Assembly: GCA_030632865.1 (NCBI GenBank)
Contig: DAOVTY010000087.1
Location: forward strand, 1 to 10,738
From: Bacteroidota bacterium
Lineage (GTDB): Bacteria; Bacteroidota; Bacteroidia; Bacteroidales; Prolixibacteraceae
DNA length: 10,738 nt
Reading direction: 5' to 3'
Below are positions 1 to 6,942 of this stretch, piece by piece; the stretch's first letter is position 1; every line of letters starts with the position of its first letter. The translations under genes and the position numbers were made by a program. The notes below the pieces were generated by a model. That model saw only the letters and a program-made list of their open reading frames with translations. It did no database searches and was not told the DNA's origin.

Positions 1-1077
1 AACATGCAAGATACTTCCGGAACCACAGGTTTTCCAAAGGGTGTAATGCTTTCGCACCATAATATTTTGAATAACGGGTACTCGGTAGGAGAGTGCATGA
101 AATATTCTGGCAACGAACGTCTGTTGGTTTGTGTCCCTCTATTTCACAGCTTTGGAAATATACTCGGAGTTTGTGCAATTGTTACCCACGGTGCAACTTT
201 GGTTTTTACCGAAGACTTTGATCCGCTTATGGTTTTCGCTGCAATTCAGAAAGAGAAATGTACTGCCATTTATGGTGTGCCAACCATGTTTATCGAGGAG
301 TTGAATCATCCAATGTTTGATATGTTTGACTTAAGTTCTCTACGCACAGGAATAATGGCAGGTGCACCTTGCCCCATAGAAACAATGAATGAGGTGATGA
401 CGAGAATGCACGCAAAAGATATTATTATTGTTTATGGTTTAAGTGAAACGTCGCCTGGGATGACTGCTACTCGAGCACATAATTCGGCGAGGCTTCGTTC
501 TACAACAGTGGGTTTTGAGTTGCCAAATGTTGAAGTTAAAATTGTAAATACTGAAACAGGTAAATTGTGTGGCGTTGACGAGCAGGGCGAAATTTGTTGC
601 CGTGGGTATAATGTTATGAAAGGCTACTACAATAATTCAGAAGCTACTAAAGAGGTTATCGACAGTGAAGGTTGGTTACATTCTGGCGATTTGGCTGTAA
701 AGTCGGAAAATGGTTTTTATAGAATTACCGGACGGATTACAGATATGATTATTCGTGGTGGCGAGAATATTTATCCGCGCGAAATTGAGAATTATCTTTA
801 CCAGTTGCATCAAATCGAAGTTGTTGAAGTTGTTGCAATTCCTAGTAATAAATATGGCGAATTAGTTGGTGCATTTATTAAAGTGAAAAATAACACAACT
901 CTTACAGAAGAAGAAGTTACTGATTTTTGCAGAGGGGAAATTGCCCATTTTAAAATCCCAAAATATATCTTTTTTGTGAATGAATTTCCTGTAACCGCAA
1001 GCGGTAAAATACAGAAGTATAAATTAAGTAAATTGGCTGTTAAATTGTGCAAAGAAAAAGGTATTCAAATTGATTAA
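1..1077 (+). CDS. Acyl-CoA ligase (AMP-binding, ANL superfamily), 5' truncated by window edge
   Basis: Activates a carboxylic acid, probably a medium- or long-chain fatty acid, with ATP to an acyl-adenylate and then to the acyl-CoA thioester in the cytoplasm. The frame is open from base 1; the ATG at 4 is internal, because the P-loop SGTTGFPKG begins only four codons later, and about 190 N-terminal residues lie outside. Counting from that Met: P-loop 5-13, YGLSET 144-149, GWLHSGD 223-229, hinge region GRITDMIIRGGENIYP 243-258, and the catalytic C-terminal Lys in TASGK (Lys335). All motifs are intact, and the C-terminal domain ends normally at TAA. Overall it resembles the FadD/ACSF2-type group of about 550 residues; the exact substrate cannot be read. 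It converges on the sulfatase with 19 bases between stops and no obvious terminator. Confidence 0.93.
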   Translation, partial: NMQDTSGTTGFPKGVMLSHHNILNNGYSVGECMKYSGNERLLVCVPLFHSFGNILGVCAIVTHGATLVFTEDFDPLMVFAAIQKEKCTAIYGVPTMFIEELNHPMFDMFDLSSLRTGIMAGAPCPIETMNEVMTRMHAKDIIIVYGLSETSPGMTATRAHNSARLRSTTVGFELPNVEVKIVNTETGKLCGVDEQGEICCRGYNVMKGYYNNSEATKEVIDSEGWLHSGDLAVKSENGFYRITGRITDMIIRGGENIYPREIENYLYQLHQIEVVEVVAIPSNKYGELVGAFIKVKNNTTLTEEEVTDFCRGEIAHFKIPKYIFFVNEFPVTASGKIQKYKLSKLAVKLCKEKGIQID

Positions 1078-1096
1078 TTAAATCTTTTACAAGTTT

Positions 1097-2554
1097 CTAC
1101 TTTATTCCAATTTCTCTGGTTCCTGCACCTTTTTCAATACCCACATTTAAATCGCCTAACTCTACGCGGGCCTCGTTAACAACTTTCATCAGTTCTTTTA
1201 CTTTTTCGGGATAATATTCAATTACATTATATTGTTCTCCTGGGTCGCGCATCATATTATAAAGCTCTGGCGTTTCAACTGTCATTTTTATTCGTTTGCC
1301 ACTGTACCCATCTTTCCCGGGTTTGGTATTATAAGAACGCCATGTGTGAGGTAAAACCAATTTCCAGTTCCCTTTACGAACACCATTCAAATTGTTTTTA
1401 CCATAGTAAAATAAAATATCTTCGCGAGGTCTGACATCGGGGTTTCCTTTCCAAAGTTCAGTAATATCCAACCCGTCAATTTCTAATTTTGGTAAAGTTG
1501 TTTCGGCGAGTTTTGCAAAACTTGGTAAAATATCTATTGCACAACCTAGTTTGTTATTTATTGTTCCGGCAGGAGTTCCGGCAGGCCAGTTTATTATAAA
1601 AGGCACTCGTTGTCCGCCTTCCCAGCTTGTTGTTTTACCTTCTCTAAGTCCTCCCGATGATCCTCCATGATTTCCGAAATTTAACCAAGGGCCATTGTCT
1701 GTTGTAAATATAAATACTGTATTTTCTGATATGCCATTTGCATTCAGTGCTTTTTCAATTTCACCCACACTCCAGTCAATTTCCATCATTACATCGCCAT
1801 AAAAACCTTGCTCACTTTTTCCCCTAAATTTATCTGAAACTCCCAACGGAATATGTCCCATTGAGTGTGGTAAATAGACAAAAAATGGTTTGTCTGAATT
1901 GCGATTTATAAAGTCAACAGCTTTTTCGGTGTAAAGTGTGGTTAGTTTGTCTTGCCCCGCTAAAGTTGTAATATACTCAACAGTTTCATTGCCTTCAATT
2001 AATGGTAAATCAGGATAGTTATCCCATCTTTCGCCTTCACGTCTTTTCCCATCCACACCAATTGGCCACATGTCGTTGGAATATGGCAATCCAACATATT
2101 CATCGAAACCATGCTGTAAAGGCAAAAATTCTTTATGATGTCCCAAATGCCATTTCCCAAAAATTCCTGTTGCATAACCTTTCTCTTTTAACATTTCGGC
2201 AATAGTAGTTTCGTTTGGATTTATTCCCTTTTCATCGCGAGGGAATAGTGCTCCTGAAATTCCAATACGGTTGGGATAACAGCCGGTAAGTAATCCGGCA
2301 CGCGATGCACTGCAAACGGGTTGCGCCGAGTAAAAATTTGTAAAACGCATTCCTTCGCTTGCCATTTTATCAAGATTTGGAGTAGTCCAGCCGGTAGCAC
2401 CTTGTGTACCAATGTCGCCGTAACCCATGTCATCGATAAATACTATCACAAAGTTTGGAGGTTGATTTTTTTTAACCTCTTCTTTTGTTTTTTGTGAGCA
2501 AGAAATAAGGGTGAACAGAACTGTTGCTAAAGCAATAAAATGGATAGGTTTCAT
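1097..2554 (-). CDS. Lipoprotein sulfatase, family S1 (arylsulfatase-like)
   Basis: Predicted to hydrolyse sulfate esters, probably on a sulfated glycan, at the cell envelope. The 485-residue protein starts with a short charged end, a hydrophobic segment and the lipobox LISC (Cys19), so it is a likely signal peptidase II lipoprotein. Sulfatase landmarks in order are: metal-binding DD at 41-42, the formylglycine motif CSASR at 81-85 (Cys81 is the residue to be oxidised), GKWHLG 133-138 (Lys134, His136), His230 in PHSMGH, TTDNG 284-288 (Asp286, Asn287), and Lys307 in GKTTSWEGG. The motif has Ala where C-x-P-x-R has Pro; C-x-A-x-R is an accepted bacterial variant. Length and C-terminal ELYNMMRDPGE segment are normal for the family. 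The gene follows the oxidoreductase by 62 bases that carry a promoter-like element. The exact substrate is unknown; cerebroside/arylsulfatase A-like or GalNAc-sulfatase-like are possible. Confidence 0.93.
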   Translation of the reverse strand: MKPIHFIALATVLFTLISCSQKTKEEVKKNQPPNFVIVFIDDMGYGDIGTQGATGWTTPNLDKMASEGMRFTNFYSAQPVCSASRAGLLTGCYPNRIGISGALFPRDEKGINPNETTIAEMLKEKGYATGIFGKWHLGHHKEFLPLQHGFDEYVGLPYSNDMWPIGVDGKRREGERWDNYPDLPLIEGNETVEYITTLAGQDKLTTLYTEKAVDFINRNSDKPFFVYLPHSMGHIPLGVSDKFRGKSEQGFYGDVMMEIDWSVGEIEKALNANGISENTVFIFTTDNGPWLNFGNHGGSSGGLREGKTTSWEGGQRVPFIINWPAGTPAGTINNKLGCAIDILPSFAKLAETTLPKLEIDGLDITELWKGNPDVRPREDILFYYGKNNLNGVRKGNWKLVLPHTWRSYNTKPGKDGYSGKRIKMTVETPELYNMMRDPGEQYNVIEYYPEKVKELMKVVNEARVELGDLNVGIEKGAGTREIGIK

Positions 2555-2584
2555 ACTTTTTGAATATTGTTATTTAGAATAATA

Positions 2585-2599
2585 AGATAAACAAAAGTA
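2585..2599 (-). promoter_or_regulatory. Putative Bacteroidota promoter -7 element for the S1 sulfatase
   Basis: On the minus strand TACTTTTG (plus positions 2592-2599) matches the Bacteroidota primary-sigma -7 consensus TAnnTTTG exactly. It lies 37 bases before the sulfatase ATG, in the 62-base gap after the oxidoreductase, so a transcript would start near 2585. I see no good TTG -33 element at the right distance. The motif suggests the sulfatase can be transcribed separately from the housekeeping operon, but a single 8-base match in AT-rich DNA is weak proof. Confidence 0.4.
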
Positions 2600-2616
2600 G
2601 TAATTTAAAGCGAATG

Positions 2617-3639
2617 TTATTCTCCTAAACGAATTAACACTTTTCCCTTACTCATATTATTTTTGTAAGTTTCAATGGCTTCGTTAATTTGTTCTATGGG
2701 AAAATGTTTATGAATTGTAGTACCCAACTCTTTCCCTAAAAGTGATTGAATTTTTCGAGTATTTAACACAGATTGCAAAAAGCTTTTACTGTGCAACCAT
2801 CCGGTTAACCAAAAACCCTGAATATTATTACCTGTAAATATTAAATTACCCGGATTAATTTCACAAGTATCTTCAGAAAGTCTGCCGTAAATATAAAGGT
2901 TGCTTTCTTTTGGTGCTGCATTAAGCAGTTGTTGAACCATACTACCTCCAACAGCATCAAATATTACAGTTGCATTTAATTTGTGTGCAAGTTCTTTCAA
3001 ATTAATTTCAAAGTCGGGTTCGCTACTATTTATTATATATTCAGCACCTTCAGCCTTTAAAACGTCAACTTGCTCTTGGCGTCTAACAACAGATACTACA
3101 GGAATTTCCTGTTTTTGCCCCATCTTAATAACCATTCTTCCCAAAGCACTTGCAGCTGCAGTATTTATAATGCCCCGAGGTTTTTTAGTTGTATTTGGCA
3201 ACTTTTTATAGACATCAAAAAAGGCTAGTGCAGTCATCGGATTTACAAACATCATTGCAGCCTGATCCAACGAAATATTTTTTGAAATTGGCACGCACAT
3301 TCCTGCCTTTGTTTTCATATATTCTGCCCAACAACCATCGTAGATAGGCGAAGCTGCACAAGCAACTTTTTTACCCATCCATAATTTTGGTAGAATTCCT
3401 TTACCGGCATCTACCACAGTTCCACTGCCTTCAAATCCCGGAACGGCAGGATACTCTTTTTGTATTCCATAACCACCTTTTAGAAATGCCAGGTCGGAAG
3501 GATTAATAGGTGTAGAATACATTTTAATAAGTACTTCGCCGACACCGGGTTGTGGAGTTGGTATTCTTTTAACTTCGGGTGTAGCACCATCTTCTGCAAG
3601 TACTACTGCTAACATGGTTTCAGGAATTGTATAAGCCAT
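2617..3639 (-). CDS. Zinc-binding-dehydrogenase-like MDR oxidoreductase (quinone/enoyl reductase type)
   Basis: A 340-residue medium-chain dehydrogenase/reductase. The N-terminal GroES-like domain (about 1-120) contains PGVGEVLIKM (31-40), INPSDL (45-50) and the VPGFEGSGTV stretch (66-75) typical of quinone oxidoreductases and 2-enoyl reductases. The catalytic zinc Cys/His set of true alcohol dehydrogenases is missing, so a zinc-free NAD(P)H reductase is likely. The Rossmann domain follows: its dinucleotide turn reads TAAASALG (160-167) instead of the common AAAGGVG form, and RR at 186-187 after the second strand favours NADPH. FDAVGG is also present further on. The start codon is 2 bases after the pyrF stop, so the gene is very likely the last gene of the purM-prfA-pyrF transcript and translationally coupled. 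The natural substrate is not predictable; a link with pyrimidine synthesis is not implied. Confidence 0.85.
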   Translation of the reverse strand: MAYTIPETMLAVVLAEDGATPEVKRIPTPQPGVGEVLIKMYSTPINPSDLAFLKGGYGIQKEYPAVPGFEGSGTVVDAGKGILPKLWMGKKVACAASPIYDGCWAEYMKTKAGMCVPISKNISLDQAAMMFVNPMTALAFFDVYKKLPNTTKKPRGIINTAAASALGRMVIKMGQKQEIPVVSVVRRQEQVDVLKAEGAEYIINSSEPDFEINLKELAHKLNATVIFDAVGGSMVQQLLNAAPKESNLYIYGRLSEDTCEINPGNLIFTGNNIQGFWLTGWLHSKSFLQSVLNTRKIQSLLGKELGTTIHKHFPIEQINEAIETYKNNMSKGKVLIRLGE

Positions 3640-3641
3640 TG

Positions 3642-4475
3642 TTATATTAGATTTGCTTCTTTTAATAGTGCTTCCATTTCAAGCTGAATCTCTTTGGCAG
3701 CATCTTTTGCTTTATCTGCAAAATCAAAATCTACAGAAGCATAAATAATCCCACGCGAAGAGTTTACTAAAAGTCCGCAATTGTTGTTTAATCCATTTAG
3801 GGCAACTTCTTGCAAACTACCTCCTTGAGCACCTACACCCGGAACCAGAAGAAAGTGGTTGGGTATAATTTTTCGTATTTCTTTTAATTTTTCGGCTTTT
3901 GTTGCACCAACTACATACATCATATTTTCGGTACTTCCCCATGTTTGCGAAGTTTTTAGCACACTCTCGAAAAGTTTGTCTCCACTCTTTTCATCTTGCA
4001 AAAACTGAAAATCTAATGCTCCTTTATTCGATGTTAAAGCCAAAAGTATTACCCATTTTTCATCGTAAGTCATGAACGGTTTTACTGAATCTTCGCCCAT
4101 GTATGGAGCAACAGTAACTGCATCGAAATTGAGACGTTCGAAAAATGCACGGGCATATAAACTTGAAGTATTTCCTATGTCGCCACGTTTTGCATCGGCG
4201 ATAACAAATATTTCGGGATGTTTCGATTTCAGATACATTACAGTTTTTTCAAGACTATCCCAGCCTTGAGAACCCAAACTTTCGTAGAAAGCCAGATTTG
4301 GTTTGTACGCAACTGTAAATTCGGCGGTGGCATCAATAATCTCTTTATTGAAATGAAAAATAGGGTCTGAAGTTTCCAATAAATGGTTTGGTATTTTTTG
4401 AATATCGGAGTCTAATCCAACGCAAAGGAAACTACGCTTTTTTTGTATCTGTTCGAAAAGTTGTTGTTTATTCAT
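3642..4475 (-). CDS. pyrF: Orotidine 5'-phosphate decarboxylase (long, type 2)
   Basis: Catalyses the last step of UMP synthesis, decarboxylating OMP to UMP in the cytoplasm. The 277-residue length fits the longer type-2 PyrF group rather than the roughly 230-residue E. coli type. Visible signature: LDSD near the N-terminus (21-24), YKPNLAFYE (57-65), the catalytic strand DAKRGDIGNTS (94-104, with Asp94, Lys96 and Asp99 as the charged network), the phosphate-binding loop VPGVGAQGG (211-219) and NSSRGI (238-243). All key residues are present. The start ATG at 4475 gives the expected N-terminus MNKQQLFEQI. It lies 68 bases downstream of prfA and 2 bases upstream of the oxidoreductase. No separate promoter is clear in the 68-base gap, which instead contains a small heptamer repeat. 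Confidence 0.97.
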   Translation of the reverse strand: MNKQQLFEQIQKKRSFLCVGLDSDIQKIPNHLLETSDPIFHFNKEIIDATAEFTVAYKPNLAFYESLGSQGWDSLEKTVMYLKSKHPEIFVIADAKRGDIGNTSSLYARAFFERLNFDAVTVAPYMGEDSVKPFMTYDEKWVILLALTSNKGALDFQFLQDEKSGDKLFESVLKTSQTWGSTENMMYVVGATKAEKLKEIRKIIPNHFLLVPGVGAQGGSLQEVALNGLNNNCGLLVNSSRGIIYASVDFDFADKAKDAAKEIQLEMEALLKEANLI

Positions 4476-4491
4476 TGATTAAAAAATAATA

Positions 4492-4512
4492 GGAAGACAG
4501 AAGTCGGAAGCC
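4492..4512. repeat. Degenerate 7-bp tandem repeat, three units, between prfA and pyrF
   Basis: Three adjacent heptamers read GGAAGAC (4492-4498), AGAAGTC (4499-4505) and GGAAGCC (4506-4512), that is RGAAGNC repeated three times. It is the GC-richest patch of the 68-base intergenic spacer, which is otherwise AT-rich. From memory, GGAAGTC-like heptamer runs also occur between genes in other Bacteroidota genomes, but I cannot verify this here. It has no coding potential and no hairpin of note. Confidence 0.6.
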
Positions 4513-4543
4513 TTTCCTAAGTTTAATATATTAGTATGATTTT

Positions 4544-5629
4544 TTAAATCTCTGCCTCTTTTAATCTTTCAGCATTTTCTTCAATCATCAGTTTTTCAAT
4601 TATCTCGTCGATGTCTCCATTAATAACTGCCTGAAGATTATATAGAGTTAAATTAATCCGATGTTCGGTAACTCTTCCTTGCGGCCAATTGTATGTACGT
4701 ATTTTGGCTGAACGGTCGCCGGTAGAAACCATGGTTTTCCGTTTCGATGAAATCTCATCCAAATATTTCTGATGTTCCAGTGCGTAAATTCTTGAGCGCA
4801 ATTCAATCATTGCTTTGTTTAAATTTTTAAGTTGAGATTTTTGGTCTTGACAAGTAACCACAATTCCTGTTGGCTCGTGTGTTAACCTAATTGCAGAGTA
4901 GGTTGTATTAACCGATTGTCCTCCCGGACCTGATGAACAATATGTATCTTTTCTAATGTCACTATCTTTCACATCAATGTCAAATTCCTCGGCCTCGGGT
5001 AAAATAGCAACTGTTGCCGCCGAAGTATGCACTCGCCCCTGAGTTTCTGTTTGTGGTACTCTCTGAACGCGATGAACTCCCGATTCATATTTCATAATAC
5101 CATAAACATTCTCGCCTTTAATATTGGCAACAATCTCTTTGAATCCACCAGAAGTACCTTCGTTTACGTTTGTTATATCCATTCGCCAGCCTTTCTTTTC
5201 GCAGAATTTTGAGTACATTCTGAAAAGGTCTCCGGCAAAAATACTTGCCTCGTCGCCACCTGTTCCGGCACGGATTTCGAGAATTGCATTTTTACTATCT
5301 TCGGGGTCGGCAGGAACAAGCAACAGTTTTATTTCTTCTTCTTTTTTTGGAATGAGTTTTTCTGAAATTTCAATCTCTTCGCGAGCCATTTCGCGCATCT
5401 CATTGTCGGTTTCTTCAGCCAACATCTCTTTTCCGGTTTCAATATTATTAACCAGGTTTTTATATTCTCTGAATACGTTAACCAGCTTTCCCAGGTTTTT
5501 ATATTCCTGATTTAGTTTTACATACCTTTTCATATCCGAAATAATTTCGGGGTCTGCAATTTGCTGTTCCACCTCGTCGAAACGGTGTTTTATAGATTCG
5601 TATTTTTCTAGAAGTGCATATTGTGCCAT
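4544..5629 (-). CDS. prfA: Peptide chain release factor 1
   Basis: Class I release factor that reads UAA and UAG stop codons in the ribosomal A site and triggers hydrolysis of peptidyl-tRNA. I take the ATG at 5629 (MAQYALLEKYESIK), giving 361 residues, the normal RF1 length. An in-frame GTG at 5653 would add eight residues (GTG, then GIRNKNN) without family support, and it lies inside a small hairpin. Domain 1 is a charged helical bundle (about 1-105). The codon-recognition motif corresponding to E. coli PAT is PQT (192-194) within RVPQTETQGRVHTSAA. The catalytic GGQ loop is SSGPGGQSVNTT (GGQ 236-238), where the Gln is the methylation target of PrmC, which is not in the window. The C-terminal TGDRSAKIRTYNWPQGRVTEHR segment is typical of RF1. 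It follows purM by 39 bases and is probably co-transcribed with it. Confidence 0.97.
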   Translation of the reverse strand: MAQYALLEKYESIKHRFDEVEQQIADPEIISDMKRYVKLNQEYKNLGKLVNVFREYKNLVNNIETGKEMLAEETDNEMREMAREEIEISEKLIPKKEEEIKLLLVPADPEDSKNAILEIRAGTGGDEASIFAGDLFRMYSKFCEKKGWRMDITNVNEGTSGGFKEIVANIKGENVYGIMKYESGVHRVQRVPQTETQGRVHTSAATVAILPEAEEFDIDVKDSDIRKDTYCSSGPGGQSVNTTYSAIRLTHEPTGIVVTCQDQKSQLKNLNKAMIELRSRIYALEHQKYLDEISSKRKTMVSTGDRSAKIRTYNWPQGRVTEHRINLTLYNLQAVINGDIDEIIEKLMIEENAERLKEAEI

Positions 5630-5648
5630 GTTATTTTTATTTCTTATT

Positions 5649-5662
5649 CCCACACAAGTGGG
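5649..5662. other. Small GC-rich hairpin in the purM-prfA spacer
   Basis: CCCAC (5649-5653) and GTGGG (5658-5662) form a perfect 5-bp inverted repeat with loop ACAA. In the leftward transcript it sits about 20 bases before the prfA ATG and has no following U-run, so it is not a terminator. It may simply be a structured spacer affecting prfA translation or mRNA stability; the function is unproven. Its presence also argues against the GTG at 5653 being the prfA start. Confidence 0.4.
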
Positions 5663-5668
5663 GTTGAA

Positions 5669-6838
5669 TTAGTATGTGAACTTTCCCTTCTCTGATATAA
5701 TAGTAAGTTTCTTCCCATCAAAAGGTTCAACTTTTCCTATAATTTGTGCATCGATATTAAACGATTTTGCAATTGATATAATTTTATCCGAAACTTTTTT
5801 ACCACAATAAATTTCGTAACGGTGGCCCATGTTAAATACTTTGTACATTTCTTTCCAATCGGTGCCAGACTGTTCTTGTATAATTTTAAATAGTGGCGGA
5901 ACTGGAAACATGTTATCTTTTATAACATGAACATCATCAACAAAGTGCAACACTTTTGTTTGTGCGCCACCAGAGCAGTGAATCATTCCTGAAATTTGTC
6001 TTCTGAATTTATCCAGTACTTTTTTAATTACCGGTGCGTATGTTCTTGTGGGCGAAAGTACAAGTTTTCCGGCATCAATTTCCAAACCTTCAATTTTATC
6101 TGTTAGTTTATAATTGCCCGAAAAAACCAAATCTTCCGGAACTTTTGGATCAAAACCTTCGGGGTATTTTTCTGCTAGATATTTTGCAAAAACATCATGT
6201 CGTGCAGAAGTTAGTCCGTTGCTTCCCATGCCTCCATTGTATTCTGTCTCGTAGGTTGCTTGGCCCGATGATGAAAGTCCTATAATTACATCTCCGGCAG
6301 AAATATTATCAGCAGAAATTACATCCTCTTTTTTCATTCGGCAAGTAACAGTTGAGTCAACAATAATTGTACGAACCAAATCTCCGACATCGGCAGTTTC
6401 TCCACCGGTTGAATATATTGAAATTCCCATTTCTCGTAAATCAGCAAGAAGTTCCTCGGTACCATTAATAATTGCCCCAATAACTTCGCCCGGAATATTA
6501 TTTTTATTTCTGCCAATTGTTGACGAAACCAAAATATTGTCGGTTGCACCCACACAAAGTAGGTCGTCAACATTCATAATTAAAGCATCTTGTGCAATTC
6601 CTTTCCAAACCGAAATATCGCCGGTCTCTTTCCAGTACAAATATGCTAATGACGATTTTGTTCCTGCTCCGTCAGCATGCATAATGTTGCACCAATCCGG
6701 GTCACCACCCAAAATGTCGGGTACAATCTTGCAAAATGCTTTGGGAAATAATCCTTTGTCAACGTTTTTTATGGCTTCGTGTACATCTTCTTTAGATGCC
6801 GAAACTCCGCGCGCGCTGTATCTCGATTCAGTAACCAT
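5669..6838 (-). CDS. purM: Phosphoribosylformylglycinamidine cyclo-ligase (AIR synthase)
   Basis: Uses ATP to close the imidazole ring of FGAM to AIR, the fifth step of de novo purine synthesis, in the cytoplasm. At 389 residues it is longer than the E. coli enzyme (about 345), as is usual for the Bacteroidota form. Landmarks are the N-terminal YSARGVSASKEDVHEAI segment, DGAGTK (56-61), NVDDLLCVGA (89-98), STGGETAD (143-150) and GSNGLTSARH (205-214), followed by the C-terminal domain with GGAQTK and FNMGHRYEI. These are the ATP- and substrate-binding signatures of the PurM/AIRS fold, all intact. The ATG at 6838 gives the expected family N-terminus. It is the first gene of the leftward purM-prfA-pyrF-oxidoreductase cluster, isolated from the upstream ligase by a terminator. 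No purine (PurR-type or guanine) riboswitch is visible in the 60-base leader. Confidence 0.97.
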   Translation of the reverse strand: MVTESRYSARGVSASKEDVHEAIKNVDKGLFPKAFCKIVPDILGGDPDWCNIMHADGAGTKSSLAYLYWKETGDISVWKGIAQDALIMNVDDLLCVGATDNILVSSTIGRNKNNIPGEVIGAIINGTEELLADLREMGISIYSTGGETADVGDLVRTIIVDSTVTCRMKKEDVISADNISAGDVIIGLSSSGQATYETEYNGGMGSNGLTSARHDVFAKYLAEKYPEGFDPKVPEDLVFSGNYKLTDKIEGLEIDAGKLVLSPTRTYAPVIKKVLDKFRRQISGMIHCSGGAQTKVLHFVDDVHVIKDNMFPVPPLFKIIQEQSGTDWKEMYKVFNMGHRYEIYCGKKVSDKIISIAKSFNIDAQIIGKVEPFDGKKLTIISEKGKFTY

Positions 6839-6854
6839 TTGTTTTTAAATTTTA

Positions 6855-6868
6855 TGGTTGCGAAATTA
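6855..6868 (-). promoter_or_regulatory. Weak candidate -7 promoter element for purM
   Basis: On the minus strand TAATTTCG (plus 6861-6868) matches five of the six fixed bases of the Bacteroidota -7 motif TAnnTTTG and lies 22 bases before the purM ATG. No TTG is found about 20 bases further upstream, where the terminator tail lies. A promoter must exist here if the hairpin upstream terminates, which is the main reason to record this site. Confidence 0.25.
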
Positions 6869-6890
6869 ATAAATTCTAATGACCTGTAAT

Positions 6891-6926
6891 AAAAAAAGGA
6901 AAGCCCAATTAAAGACTTTCCTTTTT
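6891..6926 (-). terminator. Intrinsic terminator downstream of the acyl-CoA synthetase
   Basis: A perfect 11-bp inverted repeat: AAAAAGGAAAG (6893-6903) and CTTTCCTTTTT (6916-6926) with a 12-base loop. In the leftward transcript the stem is followed by a run of U (from the seven A at 6891-6897, partly in the stem). It lies just after the synthetase stop codon at 6943, so it ends that transcript before purM. The symmetrical A and T runs mean it could also stop rightward transcription. Confidence 0.75.
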
Positions 6927-6942
6927 AACAATATTATGAACG

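Noticed and set aside
1..1077. Left-edge ligase as a complete gene starting at the ATG at 4
   Set aside because: The P-loop follows after four residues, so the whole N-terminal acyl-binding portion is missing; the frame is open upstream and the truncation is due to the window edge.
1068..1090. Possible bidirectional terminator in the convergent 19-base gap
   Set aside because: Only a GATT/AATC 4-bp match followed by TTTT is present, which is too weak to call.
4492..4512. CRISPR-like repeat
   Set aside because: The units are 7 bases long, adjacent, degenerate and without spacers.
5124..5510. 128-residue open frame on the plus strand
   Set aside because: It lies entirely antisense to prfA, is Ser/Ile/Phe-rich as expected for the reverse of a Glu/Lys-rich gene, and shows no family resemblance.
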